Below, one piece after another: positions 6,291 through 15,650 of a stretch of DNA of 34,084 nucleotides. The translations under genes were made by a program, and so were the position numbers. The first letter of the stretch is position 1; each line of letters opens with the position of its first letter. Under the pieces are notes generated by a model. It did no database searches. It saw nothing but the letters and a program-made list of their open reading frames with translations, and was not told the origin of the DNA. Source of the DNA: Oscillospiraceae bacterium (lineage in GTDB: Bacteria > Bacillota > Clostridia > Oscillospirales > Oscillospiraceae); NCBI GenBank assembly GCA_015067725.1, contig SVLX01000028.1:1-34084 (forward strand). Direction: 5' to 3'.

Positions 6291-9134
6291 ATGAAAGAAG
6301 AACTGGTTATCCGTGGCGCGCGGCAGAATAACCTAAAAAACATCGACCTGACTATCCCCAGAGATAAGCTCATCGTCTTCACCGGTCTGTCCGGTTCGGG
6401 CAAGTCTTCTCTGGCCTTTGATACCATCTATGCCGAGGGTCAGCGGCGGTATGTGGAATCTTTATCCTCTTACGCCCGGCAGTTTTTGGGGCAGATGGAT
6501 AAACCGGACGTAGACTCTATTGACGGTCTCTCCCCGGCCATCTCCATCGACCAAAAAACCACCTCCAAAAACCCCCGCTCCACCGTGGGTACCGTCACGG
6601 AAATTTATGACTATCTCCGTCTGCTCTGGGCAAGAGTGGGTATCCCCCATTGCCCCAAATGTGGCAGAGAAATCCGGCGGCAGACCATTGACCAAATCGT
6701 GGATCAGGTGCTGGCGCTGGAGGAGGGGACCCGCTTTCTGGTGCTCTCCCCGGTGATTCGGGGCAAAAAAGGTGAGCATAAGAAGGTGCTGGAGGATGCC
6801 CGGAAATCCGGCTTCTCCCGCGTCCGGGTGGATGGGATTCTCTATGATTTGAACGAAGAAATTACCATGGAGAAGAACAAAAAGCACACCATTGAGCTGG
6901 TCGTGGACCGGTTGGTGCTCCGGGCGGATATGCGCCGCCGCCTTGCGGACTCTTTGGAGACAGCCTGCGCCCAGTCCGGCGGACTGGTGCTCATTCATCT
7001 GCCCCGGGAGGAGCGGGATATGGAGTTCTCCCAGAATTATGCCTGCCCGGATTGCGGCATCAGTCTCTCTGCCCTTGAACCCCGGATGTTCTCTTACAAT
7101 ACCCCCTATGGCGCTTGCCCGGAGTGCTCCGGCCTGGGTTACCGGCTGATGGCTGACCCGGCGCTGGTGATTCCCGACCCCACCAAGTCCATTTGGGATG
7201 GGGCAATTCAACTCTCCGGCTGGTCCAGTGTCCGCTCGGATTCCATCTTCCGGATGTATTTCGAGGCACTGGCAAAAAAATACAACTTCTCCCTGACCGT
7301 GCCCTTTGACACCTATTCCCCTCAGGTCAGAGATGTGATCCTCTATGGCACCAAAGGTGAAAAACTGCGGATGACCTATAACCGGGGCTCCGGCATGGGC
7401 GTTCTGGAGCAACCATTTGAGGGAATCATGAACAATTTGGAGCGGCGATTCCGGGAGACCACCTCCGATGCCGTCCGTAAGGAGCTGGAGGAATGTATGT
7501 CCACCTCCCCCTGCCCCCGGTGCGGCGGCGACCGGTTGTCAGACATTGCCCGGGCGGTCACTGTCGGCGGCCTGGGTCTGGCGGAATTCTGCCGGCTGAC
7601 TGTGGCAAAGGCACTGGAGTTCATCGAAAAGCTGGACTTAAGCGGCAATGACTGCATTATCGCCCAACCCATCCGCAAGGAAATCCTTGCCCGGTTGCAA
7701 TTCCTTATGGATGTGGGTCTGCAGTACTTGACGCTGAACCGGGGCGCAGGTACACTCTCAGGCGGCGAGAGTCAGCGCATCCGTCTGGCGACCCAGATCG
7801 GTTCATCCCTGATGGGCGTGCTGTATATTCTCGATGAGCCCTCCATCGGTCTGCACCAGCGGGACAATGACAAACTCCTGCAGACCCTGAAGCACCTGCG
7901 GGATATCGGCAATACCCTGATTGTGGTGGAGCATGACGAAGACACCATGCGGGCGGCTGACTTTATTGTGGACGTTGGTCCTGCCGCCGGTATTCACGGT
8001 GGCGAAATCGTGGCCACCGGCTCTATAGAAGACATTATTGCCTGCCCCCGCTCCATTACCGGGCAGTATTTGTCCGGGGTGAAGAAGATTCCCGTCCCCG
8101 CCCGCAGAAGACCGGGAAACGGTCACTGTCTGGAGGTCATCGGGGCAGAGGAAAACAATCTGCAAAATATCGATGTGTCCATTCCTCTGGGCACATTCAC
8201 CTGCGTCACCGGTGTCTCCGGCAGCGGCAAGTCCAGTCTGGTCAACGAGGTGCTGTATAAGGTGCTGGCCGCCAGACTGAACCGGGCAAGAACCCGCCCC
8301 GGTGCTTTCGGAGAAATCCGGGGGCTTGAGCATCTGGATAAGGTCATTGCCATTGACCAAAGTCCCATCGGCAGAACGCCCCGCTCCAACCCCGCCACCT
8401 ATACCGGACTCTTTAATGACATCCGTGACCTGTTCGCCTCCACGGCCGAAGCCAAAGCCAGAGGCTACAGCACCGGACGATTCTCCTTTAACGTCAAAGG
8501 CGGTCGGTGCGAAGCCTGCTGTGGTGACGGTTTGGTGAAGATCGAAATGCACTTCCTTCCGGATGTGTATGTCCCCTGCGAAGTCTGTCATGGTCAGCGG
8601 TATAACCGGGAGACGCTGGAGGTTCGCTACAAAGGCAAGAATATCTCCGATGTGCTGGAGATGACTGCGGACGAGGCCGTGGTCTTCTTTGAAAATCTGC
8701 CCAAAATCTGCCGCAAGGTGCAGACTTTGGTGGATGTGGGTCTGGGCTACATCAAACTGGGTCAGGCTTCCACCACCCTCTCCGGCGGCGAGGCGCAGCG
8801 GGTGAAGCTGGCCACAGAATTGTCCAAACACGCCACCGGCTCCACCATCTATATTTTGGATGAACCCACCACAGGACTGCACACTGCCGATGTCCACCGG
8901 CTTATTGATGTCTTGCGATTGCTGGTAGAGGCGGGGAATACGGTGCTGGTCATTGAGCATAATCTGGATGTGATCAAATGCGCCGACCACATCATTGACC
9001 TGGGTCCCGAAGGCGGCGACGGTGGCGGCAGAATCGTCGCCACCGGTACACCGGAGGAGGTGGCGCGGGTGGCAGGCAGCTTCACCGGTCACTATCTCGC
9101 CCCGGTATTGCAGGCAGATACTTCCGAACCCTGA
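6291..9134 (+). CDS. uvrA: Excinuclease ABC subunit A
   Basis: A 947-residue ATPase that recognises DNA damage and loads UvrB in nucleotide excision repair. It has two ABC modules: Walker [13 protein letters not shown] near residue 31 and [13 protein letters not shown] near 640, with signatures [12 protein letters not shown] (about 489) and [12 protein letters not shown] (about 830). Zinc-binding pairs are visible: CPDCG with CPECSGLG from about residue 250, and CEACCGDG with CEVCHGQRY from about residue 740. Length is normal for the family. The start is ATG at 6291 after GGGAGGTG; the open frame extends upstream to 5988, but the two promoters inside that stretch argue against a longer protein. 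It converges on the kinase-like gene at 9235, with a shared hairpin between. Confidence 0.98.
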   Translation: MKEELVIRGARQNNLKNIDLTIPRDKLIVFTGLSGSGKSSLAFDTIYAEGQRRYVESLSSYARQFLGQMDKPDVDSIDGLSPAISIDQKTTSKNPRSTVGTVTEIYDYLRLLWARVGIPHCPKCGREIRRQTIDQIVDQVLALEEGTRFLVLSPVIRGKKGEHKKVLEDARKSGFSRVRVDGILYDLNEEITMEKNKKHTIELVVDRLVLRADMRRRLADSLETACAQSGGLVLIHLPREERDMEFSQNYACPDCGISLSALEPRMFSYNTPYGACPECSGLGYRLMADPALVIPDPTKSIWDGAIQLSGWSSVRSDSIFRMYFEALAKKYNFSLTVPFDTYSPQVRDVILYGTKGEKLRMTYNRGSGMGVLEQPFEGIMNNLERRFRETTSDAVRKELEECMSTSPCPRCGGDRLSDIARAVTVGGLGLAEFCRLTVAKALEFIEKLDLSGNDCIIAQPIRKEILARLQFLMDVGLQYLTLNRGAGTLSGGESQRIRLATQIGSSLMGVLYILDEPSIGLHQRDNDKLLQTLKHLRDIGNTLIVVEHDEDTMRAADFIVDVGPAAGIHGGEIVATGSIEDIIACPRSITGQYLSGVKKIPVPARRRPGNGHCLEVIGAEENNLQNIDVSIPLGTFTCVTGVSGSGKSSLVNEVLYKVLAARLNRARTRPGAFGEIRGLEHLDKVIAIDQSPIGRTPRSNPATYTGLFNDIRDLFASTAEAKARGYSTGRFSFNVKGGRCEACCGDGLVKIEMHFLPDVYVPCEVCHGQRYNRETLEVRYKGKNISDVLEMTADEAVVFFENLPKICRKVQTLVDVGLGYIKLGQASTTLSGGEAQRVKLATELSKHATGSTIYILDEPTTGLHTADVHRLIDVLRLLVEAGNTVLVIEHNLDVIKCADHIIDLGPEGGDGGGRIVATGTPEEVARVAGSFTGHYLAPVLQADTSEP

Positions 9135-9182
9135 TGCGCCGGAATCCCGCCTCCACCCCGTTGAATACCCCAATGGAACATG

Positions 9183-9219
9183 AAAAACGCCGGAACACAG
9201 GCAACACCTGGTTCCGGCG
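9183..9219 (-). terminator. Strong terminator between convergent uvrA and kinase-like gene
   Basis: A perfect 9-bp stem (CGCCGGAAC with GTTCCGGCG), extended internally by CAGG/CCTG. On the minus strand it is followed directly by TTTTT, serving the kinase-like gene. On the plus strand GGGATTTTC follows, so weaker termination of uvrA is possible. Confidence 0.8.
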
Positions 9220-9234
9220 GGATTTTCAGCGGGA

Positions 9235-10296
9235 TTATAAATGGTCGTAGAAAGAGCCCGGCAGGACCTCAGACAGCTCCAGCCGCGTTTTTTCCAGAAC
9301 ACCTGTTGGCATGGGCTTGGGGATGGGGCTGTTTACTTCGTGCTGGAACTTTTTCCGCAGAGCGATGGAAACGGAAACCTCCGTCCCTCCGCCGGCAACA
9401 GGCGCAACATAAACCGCGCCGCCATGAGCCGCCGCAAAGCCACGGATATTGGTCAGTCCCAAGCCCAGACCATGACGGATGTCCTCAAGACCGGGGACAC
9501 GGTGGAATCGGGTAAAGAGACTGCTGAGAATCTCCTGCGGAATTCCTGTGCCATTGTCGGTAATGCGCACAATGGCATGCGTCTTGTTGCTCAACAGTTC
9601 GCCATGGATGCGACCATTGGGCGGAAGGAATTTCAGGGAGTTGGACAGTAACCGGAGAATGCATGTCTCCAGTTGCTCACGGTCAACCAGAGCGATGGTT
9701 TTGCGCATCGGCGCATGGAAGGTAATGGTATGTCCGGTGGATTCAGCCGCGGTAGCGGCAGCTTCAAAGATTTCTTCCAGGGTGTTACCCAACTCTACAG
9801 ATTCTTTCCAGAGCATCGGCTCGGTATGAAGCATATAGCCGTCAGACATATTATCCAGAATTCTCTGCATTTGATAATACCCCCGGCACATCTCCTGCAG
9901 GATTGGATCGTTGCATTCGTGGCCAGAGAGCAGTGCCTCCAATGAGACCAGGATGGAACTCAGCGGATTGCGGAGCTGCGCAGAGGCCAGCGCAAGAGAC
10001 CGAAGGCACAAATCATCTCCCGGAATTTCCAGAATGAACAAATAGCCCTCATCGGTGCGGCTGATCTCTGCCTGCACCGGATTACCATGGACTTCCAGTG
10101 TGACAAATAATGCGCCGTCGCCCATCTGCTGTACCTGCGGCCAAAAATCACCCAGCAAGGGTGCAATATCTCCGCCTTCCCCAACCCCAATTGCCTGAGC
10201 ATGAGAGTTGCCGTAGACGATCGTATTACCTCTGGTGGTGAAGCCAGGACAATCATGGCGTTCCAGAAGCGCAATTGTGTTTTGCAAATTGAGCAT
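9235..10296 (-). CDS. Histidine kinase-like ATPase without the phosphoacceptor histidine
   Basis: A soluble 353-residue protein with no membrane segment. Residues 1-95 resemble a degenerate PAS domain (RGNTIVYGNSHAQAIGV). Residues 100-155 align with a HisKA dimerisation helix, LALASAQLRNPLSSI, but where kinases read S-H-E-L-R-x-P-L this protein reads S-A-Q-L-R-N-P-L, so Ala106 replaces the phosphoacceptor histidine. The HATPase_c domain is intact: N-box LLRLLSNSLKF (Asn219), G1 DNGTGIP (247-253), G2 GLGLGL (277-282). It can probably bind ATP but cannot autophosphorylate at the usual site. No response regulator gene is adjacent. The start is ATG at 10296 after GGGGGAGG. Its promoter at 10381-10409 contains a Spo0A box. 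A regulatory or anti-kinase role is possible but unproven. Confidence 0.75.
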   Translation of the reverse strand: MLNLQNTIALLERHDCPGFTTRGNTIVYGNSHAQAIGVGEGGDIAPLLGDFWPQVQQMGDGALFVTLEVHGNPVQAEISRTDEGYLFILEIPGDDLCLRSLALASAQLRNPLSSILVSLEALLSGHECNDPILQEMCRGYYQMQRILDNMSDGYMLHTEPMLWKESVELGNTLEEIFEAAATAAESTGHTITFHAPMRKTIALVDREQLETCILRLLSNSLKFLPPNGRIHGELLSNKTHAIVRITDNGTGIPQEILSSLFTRFHRVPGLEDIRHGLGLGLTNIRGFAAAHGGAVYVAPVAGGGTEVSVSIALRKKFQHEVNSPIPKPMPTGVLEKTRLELSEVLPGSFYDHL

Positions 10297-10380
10297 GGTG
10301 ATTCCTCCCCCATTGACGGGATTAGCATATGCGTTTTCTTTGGAAAGACCCCAGAGAAATCTTTCCAGAAGTATGCCTAT

Positions 10381-10409
10381 ATTGTACACATAATTCGACA
10401 AAATAGCAA
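10381..10409 (-). promoter_or_regulatory. Promoter of the kinase-like gene with embedded Spo0A box
   Basis: Minus strand: -35 TTGCTA (10404-10409), 17-bp spacer, extended -10 TGTACAAT-type (hexamer TACAAT 10381-10386). The spacer contains TTTTGTCGAA (10394-10403), which includes a perfect 7-base Spo0A box, TGTCGAA. In this position Spo0A would more likely repress than activate. The box is also upstream of divergent radC. Confidence 0.7.
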
Positions 10410-10435
10410 GACTTTTTTGAAAAAGAGGGAGATAT

Positions 10436-11182
10436 ATGATGGAACACAGCGGACACCGGGAGCGGGTGAAGCAACGCTATGCCCAACAGGGGTTGAAAGG
10501 ATTTGACGAAGAGAATATCCTGGAGATGCTGCTGTACTATGCCATCCCCCGAAAAGACACACTGCCGATAGCTCGTGGGCTGCTGAATCGGTTTGATCGG
10601 CTGGTGGACGTGCTGAACACTCCGGTTGAGGAGCTGGTTAAAATGGAGGGCGTGGGAGAAGGTACCGCCCAGTATCTCCATATGCTGGCGGACATATGCC
10701 GCTTTTGCTGTGCCCAGCGTTACCGGGAGGATCTTGTACTGGACTCAACGGAGCGGTATGGGGAATACCTGCTTCCCAAGTACTATGGTCTGCAGGACGA
10801 GACCGTCTTCCTGCTGTGTCTCAATGGGCAGTGCAACCCGGTTGGGTGCCGGATCATCAGTACCGGTGACCTGAATTCCGCCACTGTCCCCATCCGGCGA
10901 ATTGTGGAGTTTGCCTTGTCTGTTGGCGCGGCTTCCGTGGTCTTGGCCCACAACCACCCCAACGGTGTGGCATTGCCCTCGGATCAGGATATTCTGGCAA
11001 CCCAAAGGGTGGCCAATGCCCTGAACCTGATGGAGATTGATCTGGCAGACCATTTGGTTGTGGCCGGAGAGGATTTTGTCTCCATGGCTGCCTCCGGTAC
11101 ACTCCCAAAGGGTCGGGACAACATCGTCGAACAGTTGACTGCTGAAGAAAAAACGCTGACGCTCAGTGTCGTCCAGCGATAG
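10436..11182 (+). CDS. radC: RadC family JAB/MPN-domain protein
   Basis: A 248-residue protein. The N-terminal half is a helix-hairpin-helix-like region (LLNRFDRLVDVLNTPVEEL, then KMEGVGEGTAQYL). The C-terminal JAB domain carries the metalloprotease-like motif AHNHPNGVALPSDQD near residue 171, with the H-x-H and S-x-x-D metal ligands present. RadC proteins were once linked to DNA repair, but their activity is unclear. Two adjacent ATGs (10436, 10439) follow the Shine-Dalgarno GAGGGAG by 4 and 7 bases; the second may be the real start. It is divergent from the kinase-like gene, and no good promoter of its own was seen. A terminator follows at 11226. Confidence 0.9.
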   Translation: MMEHSGHRERVKQRYAQQGLKGFDEENILEMLLYYAIPRKDTLPIARGLLNRFDRLVDVLNTPVEELVKMEGVGEGTAQYLHMLADICRFCCAQRYREDLVLDSTERYGEYLLPKYYGLQDETVFLLCLNGQCNPVGCRIISTGDLNSATVPIRRIVEFALSVGAASVVLAHNHPNGVALPSDQDILATQRVANALNLMEIDLADHLVVAGEDFVSMAASGTLPKGRDNIVEQLTAEEKTLTLSVVQR

Positions 11183-11225
11183 GCAGGCGGGTGCCAAGTC
11201 AGTCTATGCCATGCACAATCGGGAA

Positions 11226-11256
11226 GGTGCAGACTTTCGGGTCTGCGCCTGTTTAT
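11226..11256 (+). terminator. Terminator of radC
   Basis: GGTGCAGAC-TTTCGG-GTCTGCGCC forms a 9-bp stem with one T-G pair, followed by TGTTTAT, 44 bp past the radC stop. Confidence 0.65.
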
Positions 11257-11426
11257 CCCCGGTGGGAATGAAACTTTTCGCAATCGATAACAACGTTTAT
11301 CGAGAAGGGGACTGTGCGGCAGGGCAAATTGGAACGAAACATGGCCGGCGGGCTGTCGGGAGAAATATTCCGGAATGACAATAACGGTATCCCGGCAAAG
11401 AACTGTTCCCGATTCCGGATTTGTGG

Positions 11427-11455
11427 TTGCAGTCATACGCCGGATATGGTAAAAT
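11427..11455 (+). promoter_or_regulatory. Promoter of the TPR-YwqG gene
   Basis: -35 TTGCAG (11427-11432), 17-bp spacer, extended -10 TGGTAAAAT (hexamer 11450-11455), 29 bp before the ATG. Confidence 0.7.
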
Positions 11456-11484
11456 AAAACCAAATCGTCAAGGAGGAGATTCCC

Positions 11485-13005
11485 ATGGCAAACCTGCTGA
11501 AGCTCATTACCTTGCTGGTCACCAGAGTGGTGAAACTTTTTACCCGGAGAAGCGAAAAAAAGATTCAGGAGCTGAACTACTATAGTAAGGCTTACGAACA
11601 GTTCCTGACCGGGGCATTCTCCAAAGACGAGAAACACCGGCAGGAGCTGGTCTATGCCACCAGACTTTTCAGTGACAAGGCTTATCAGAAGTCTCTGGAT
11701 AAACTCCGGGCGCTGACGGAGCATTGCCAAACCAACGCAGACCGGGCGGCGGTGCTGTTCTTCCTCGCCCTGAACCATTCCCGGATGGGCAACCGGGAGC
11801 TCGCCATCAGCACTTATCGCCAACTGGTTGCCATTGCCCCCATGCACTCTGCGGGCTGGTCCAATCTGGGCGAGCAATACCGGCTGAGCGGTCAGGAAGA
11901 TGAAGCCATCCGCTGTTACCGGCAGGCTATCCAGGTGGACGGCAGCAACGCACAGGCCCACAACAATCTGGCCTATCTGTATGTCCAGCGGGGCGAGTAT
12001 GACGAGGCAATTGCTTTTGGCCGCCGGGCGCTGGAGTTGCGGCCGGATCTGGATTACTGCGCCGTCCATATGGCCATGGCTTATCGTGGACTGGGAGATG
12101 AGGCAATGGTTGCCCATTACAGCAAAATGGCGCTGTCGGGCAGTATCACCCGGGATGAGCTGGATGATGCTCTGCGGCGCATTTCCATCCGCGAGCGTGC
12201 CGCTGAACCCCTTCCGCCCGCCAATCCGCTGGAGGATTTGGACCCGGTGGCAGAGCAGTGGCAGAAGGCAACCGGTATCCCCACGGCGTGGCTGGCCATC
12301 AGCGGCAAAGCATCAGGGCCCCATCAAATCGGCGGTCCGGCACTGGGGACCGCGCCGGTTGACGGCAGGGGCAACCCCATGCGGCTGTTGTGCGCACTGG
12401 ATTGCCGGGAATTGCGTGATCTTCCGGACTTCCCCCGGACGGGCTTGTTGCTGTTCTACATCGCACGGGACGAAACCTGGGGGTTGAACCGGAGCTGTCC
12501 CACAGACCAGACCGGTTTCCGGGTCATCTATAGCCCGGAGAATCACCTGAGCCGGGGAAGTGAGCCTGCCGGTGGAGAGGAATTCCTGGTGGCATGGGAG
12601 TGCCGCGGGCAGTGCCAGATGCGGACCGGCTCCATGCCCATGGAGGATTACCGCTTCAGACCCACCTTCAATGCCCTGATGAAGAAAATGGGCAGACCGG
12701 CGCTGGAAGAACTGCCGGAGGATGTTACCGAAACCCTGCGCCGTTGGTTTAATGCCGAGGGACATCGTGTCGGCGGTTATGCCGGATTTAACCGGGGCGA
12801 CCCCAGAGAAGACCCCCGGTATGCCAAATACGATACGTTGCTGTTGCAGATTGAGCAGCACGTCATAGAACAGCACCATGTCCATATCCGCTTCGGCCCT
12901 CTGGGCGGCACTTGTCAGTTCTTCATTCCCGGAGAGAATCTCAGGGCGGGGGACTTCTCAGACATCCTCTACTGGTGGGACGAAGGGACGGAAGAACCGG
13001 ATTGA
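11485..13005 (+). CDS. TPR protein fused to a YwqG-like (DUF1963) domain
   Basis: A 506-residue protein in two parts. Residues about 50-210 hold tetratricopeptide repeats, clearest in SAGWSNLGEQYRLSGQEDEA and AQAHNNLAYLYVQRGEYDEA, a scaffold for protein contacts. Residues about 260-500 match the YwqG/DUF1963 pattern: PHQIGGPA at its start, FPRTGLLLFYIARD in the middle, HRVGGYAGFNRGDPRED later, then YDTLLLQIE, CQFFIPGENL and FSDILYWWDE at the end. YwqG proteins are usually stand-alone and of unknown function. The N-terminus (MANLLKLITLLVTRVVKLF) is an amphipathic or weakly hydrophobic helix that could bind the membrane. The ATG at 11485 follows AAGGAGGAG. It is probably cotranscribed with the phosphorylase 47 bp downstream. 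Confidence 0.75.
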   Translation: MANLLKLITLLVTRVVKLFTRRSEKKIQELNYYSKAYEQFLTGAFSKDEKHRQELVYATRLFSDKAYQKSLDKLRALTEHCQTNADRAAVLFFLALNHSRMGNRELAISTYRQLVAIAPMHSAGWSNLGEQYRLSGQEDEAIRCYRQAIQVDGSNAQAHNNLAYLYVQRGEYDEAIAFGRRALELRPDLDYCAVHMAMAYRGLGDEAMVAHYSKMALSGSITRDELDDALRRISIRERAAEPLPPANPLEDLDPVAEQWQKATGIPTAWLAISGKASGPHQIGGPALGTAPVDGRGNPMRLLCALDCRELRDLPDFPRTGLLLFYIARDETWGLNRSCPTDQTGFRVIYSPENHLSRGSEPAGGEEFLVAWECRGQCQMRTGSMPMEDYRFRPTFNALMKKMGRPALEELPEDVTETLRRWFNAEGHRVGGYAGFNRGDPREDPRYAKYDTLLLQIEQHVIEQHHVHIRFGPLGGTCQFFIPGENLRAGDFSDILYWWDEGTEEPD

Positions 13006-13052
13006 AATAAACCATAACCCATAGGAAAATACGGAATAAGAAGGTGACTTTT

Positions 13053-13820
13053 ATGCAAGAAATGGAGAAACAGTTTCACATTCGCTGCGTGGAGGGTGAC
13101 GTGGGGCATTACTGCCTGCTGCCCGGCGACCCGGGAAGATGCGAGGCGATTGCCAAGCTCTTTGACAACCCCGTCCATGTGGGCATGAACCGGGAGTACA
13201 ACATCTATACCGGCTATCTTTTGGGCGAAAAAGTCTCGGTCTGCTCCACGGGCATCGGTGGTCCTTCTGCCTCCATCGCCATGGAGGAACTGCACAACAT
13301 CGGTGTCCATACCTTCATCCGGGTGGGCACTTGCGGCGGCATTGATCTGGATGTCCGCTCCGGCGACATTGTGGTGGCGACCGGTGCGGTGCGTTATGAG
13401 CATACCTCCATGGAATATGCCCCCATTGAATTCCCGGCGGTCAGTGATTTGGATATTGCCATTGCTCTGCGGCAGGCGGCACAGAATATGGGTAAGCGAA
13501 CGCATGTGGGTGTGGTGCAGTGCAAGGATGCCTTCTATGGTCAGCACGCATCCCATAAGATGCCGGTTTCTTATGAGCTGGAGCAGAAGTGGGAGGCCTG
13601 GAAGCGTCTGGGCGTGAAAGCCAGCGAGATGGAGTCTGCCGCCCTCTTTGTGGTGGCATCCGCACTGGGTGTGCGCTGTGGCAGTTGCTTCCATGTGGTC
13701 TGGAATCAGGAGCGGGAGAAAGCCGGTCTTGACCAGGACATGAGCGAGGATACCACCGCCGCCGTCCGGGTGGGCGTGGAGGCCATGAAGCTCATCATTC
13801 AGCAAGATAAGGGACTGTAA
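13053..13820 (+). CDS. udp: Uridine phosphorylase-type nucleoside phosphorylase
   Basis: A 255-residue member of the PNP/UDP family, which splits nucleosides with phosphate to give ribose-1-phosphate and a base. Phosphate-binding and signature motifs are visible: [12 protein letters not shown] near the start, [16 protein letters not shown] (the uridine phosphorylase signature), [11 protein letters not shown], and [10 protein letters not shown] (purine/uridine-binding Glu-Met-Glu region, seen here as ASEMESA). These match Escherichia coli Udp better than DeoD, but substrate choice is inferred. The start is ATG at 13053, with AAGGTG 6 bases upstream; the in-frame GTG at 13044 is part of that Shine-Dalgarno. 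It ends just before a terminator at 13830 and likely shares the transcript of the TPR gene. Confidence 0.85.
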   Translation: MQEMEKQFHIRCVEGDVGHYCLLPGDPGRCEAIAKLFDNPVHVGMNREYNIYTGYLLGEKVSVCSTGIGGPSASIAMEELHNIGVHTFIRVGTCGGIDLDVRSGDIVVATGAVRYEHTSMEYAPIEFPAVSDLDIAIALRQAAQNMGKRTHVGVVQCKDAFYGQHASHKMPVSYELEQKWEAWKRLGVKASEMESAALFVVASALGVRCGSCFHVVWNQEREKAGLDQDMSEDTTAAVRVGVEAMKLIIQQDKGL

Positions 13821-13829
13821 CGTTAGAAG

Positions 13830-13875
13830 CAGGCCGTCTTTTCATCCCTTTGGGGTGCTTAAGGCGGTCTGTTTG
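13830..13875 (+). terminator. Long hairpin terminator after the nucleoside phosphorylase
   Basis: CAGGCCGTCTT (13830-13840) pairs with AAGGCGGTCTG (13861-13871) over 11 positions with two wobble pairs. An inner stem, CATCCC/GGGGTG, sits inside, and TTT follows. Confidence 0.65.
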
Positions 13876-13961
13876 GCATAACCCGGCAGAGATTTGGCAT
13901 TTTGAATTAAAATGCTTGCAAAGATTTGGTGGTTTTGCCAGTCAGGATTCTGGAAAAGATG

Positions 13962-13990
13962 TTGCGATTTTCCCAAAAGGGGAGTATAAT
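13962..13990 (+). promoter_or_regulatory. Promoter of prs
   Basis: -35 TTGCGA (13962-13967), 17-bp spacer, perfect -10 TATAAT (13985-13990). The predicted leader before the prs ATG is about 100 bases. I see no recognised riboswitch or PurR box in it. Confidence 0.75.
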
Positions 13991-14097
13991 GGTATTGTAC
14001 TGTGGGTTGGTTTGGCATTGTGCCCGCCGGACATCCCCGCAGAGAAAAAAGTACAACGAAACCGCCATGAAAAAAACAAAAGTGAGGTATTTTCCAA

Positions 14098-15063
14098 ATG
14101 ATTGCACATGGTAAAGAGATTAAGGTATTTTGCGGCAATGCCCATCCCGAGTTTGCCAAGATGGTCTGTGATGAGCTGGGGATTGACCTGGGCAACTGCA
14201 CCGTCAAGTCTTTCGCTGACGGCGAAGTCTCCGTCTCCGTTAACGAGACTGTCCGCGGCTGCGACGTGTTCGTGGTACAGTCCACCTGCAAGCCCGTCAA
14301 CAACAACCTGATGGAGTTGCTCATCATGGTTGACGCTTTCCGCCGCGCCTCCGCCGGTCGGATCACCGCCGTCATTCCCTACTTCGGCTATGCCCGTCAG
14401 GACCGCAAGGCCAAGGGTCGCGATCCCATCTCCGCCAAGCTGGTGGCAAACATGATCGTCGCCGCCGGTGCTGACCGGGTTCTGACTATGGATCTCCATG
14501 CATCCCAGATTCAGGGCTTCTTTGACATCCCCGTGGACAATATGCACGCCGCTCCCGTCTTTGTGAAGTATTATCTGGAGAAGTTCCCCGAGAATAAGTT
14601 TGACCACAGTGATTTCGTGGTGGTCTCTCCCGATGCCGGCTCTGTTGCCCGTGCCCGTGACTTTGCCTCCAAGGTGCATATGGATCTGGCTATTGTGGAC
14701 AAGCGCCGCCAGAAGGCCAATTTCTGCGAGGTCATGAACGTGATCGGTGATGTCCGGGGCAAGATCTGCATCCTGTATGATGATATGGTGGATACCGCCG
14801 GCTCTCTGTGCAACGCCGCCGCCGCTCTGGTGGAAGTGGGCGGTGCCAAGGAAGTTTTCGCCTGTGCATCCCATGGCGTTCTTTCCGGCCCTGCGCTGGA
14901 GCGCATTGAGAACAGCTACATTCAGGAGCTGATGTTCACCAGCACCATCCCCCTGCCCGAAGGCTACAACGGCGACAAGATCAGACAGATTGATGTCGCC
15001 CCCCTCTTTGCCAAGGCCATCAACCGGGTCTACACCGAGACCTCTATCTCCAGCCTGTTCTGA
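14098..15063 (+). CDS. prs: Ribose-phosphate pyrophosphokinase (PRPP synthetase)
   Basis: A 321-residue cytosolic enzyme making 5-phosphoribosyl-1-pyrophosphate from ribose-5-phosphate and ATP, the entry point to purine, pyrimidine, histidine and NAD synthesis. Motifs: FCGNAHPEFA at the N-terminus, FADGEVSVSVNETVRG, the ATP-site loop YFGYARQDRKAKGRDPI, the metal-binding DLHASQIQGFFDIPVDN, and the PRPP-binding loop ILYDDMVDTAGSLCNAA. Length is normal. The start is ATG at 14098, 9 bases after GAGGT. It shares a TGATG overlap with pth, so the two are translationally coupled. The order prs-pth-mfd is common in Firmicutes. Confidence 0.97.
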   Translation: MIAHGKEIKVFCGNAHPEFAKMVCDELGIDLGNCTVKSFADGEVSVSVNETVRGCDVFVVQSTCKPVNNNLMELLIMVDAFRRASAGRITAVIPYFGYARQDRKAKGRDPISAKLVANMIVAAGADRVLTMDLHASQIQGFFDIPVDNMHAAPVFVKYYLEKFPENKFDHSDFVVVSPDAGSVARARDFASKVHMDLAIVDKRRQKANFCEVMNVIGDVRGKICILYDDMVDTAGSLCNAAAALVEVGGAKEVFACASHGVLSGPALERIENSYIQELMFTSTIPLPEGYNGDKIRQIDVAPLFAKAINRVYTETSISSLF

Positions 15064-15650
15064 TGCTGCTCAGACCATCGGCAGATTTCCTTATCGTTGG
15101 TCTGGGCAATCCCGGAGCGAAATACGACCGAACCCGGCACAATGCCGGGTTTCGGGCTCTGGACAGCCTGAGCAGGAAACTGTCCTGTCGGGTGGATAAG
15201 GGGAAATTTCAATCCCTCACCGGGCAGTGTAGTTTTCAGGGCCTGAAGCTGGTTTTACTGAAGCCCCAGACCTATATGAACCTCTCCGGAGATGCGGTAG
15301 CGCAGGCCGCCCGGTTTTATAAGCTGCCGCCGGAGCGGATTATTGTTCTCTATGACGACATTTCTTTAGACCCCGGCCGCCTGCGCATCCGGGCTGATGG
15401 CTCTGCAGGCGGGCACAACGGCATGAAGAGCATCATCGCCCGGCTGGGGACGCAGGAGTTCCCCCGGGTGAAGATTGGCGTAGGTGCCAAGCCCCATCCT
15501 GAATATGATTTGGCGGACTGGGTGCTGTCCACCTTCTCGGCACAGGAAGAAAAAGCCCTCGACCCCATTTGGGAAAAGGCGGCAGAGGCGGTGCTGGCCG
15601 TGGCGACACTGGGAACAGAGAAGGCAGCCAATCAGTTTAATGGGAAATAG
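15063..15650 (+). CDS. pth: Peptidyl-tRNA hydrolase
   Basis: A 195-residue enzyme that releases tRNA from prematurely dropped peptidyl-tRNA. Motifs: LIVGLGNPGAKYDRTRHNAG with Asn16 and the catalytic His26, KPQTYMNLSG for the tRNA/peptide groove, VLYDDISLDPGRLRIR (Asp98/Asp99 region) and GSAGGHNGMKSII. Length and order of motifs are standard. The ATG overlaps the prs stop by one base. No strong terminator follows, so read-through towards mfd across the structured spacer is possible. Confidence 0.97.
   Translation: MLLRPSADFLIVGLGNPGAKYDRTRHNAGFRALDSLSRKLSCRVDKGKFQSLTGQCSFQGLKLVLLKPQTYMNLSGDAVAQAARFYKLPPERIIVLYDDISLDPGRLRIRADGSAGGHNGMKSIIARLGTQEFPRVKIGVGAKPHPEYDLADWVLSTFSAQEEKALDPIWEKAAEAVLAVATLGTEKAANQFNGK

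Noticed and set aside
7803..9302. Minus-strand open frame of 499 codons opposite uvrA
   Set aside because: Shadow of the uvrA frame; uvrA motifs are unambiguous.
13926..14114. Open frame spanning the prs leader
   Set aside because: It overlaps the prs promoter and has no ribosome binding site.
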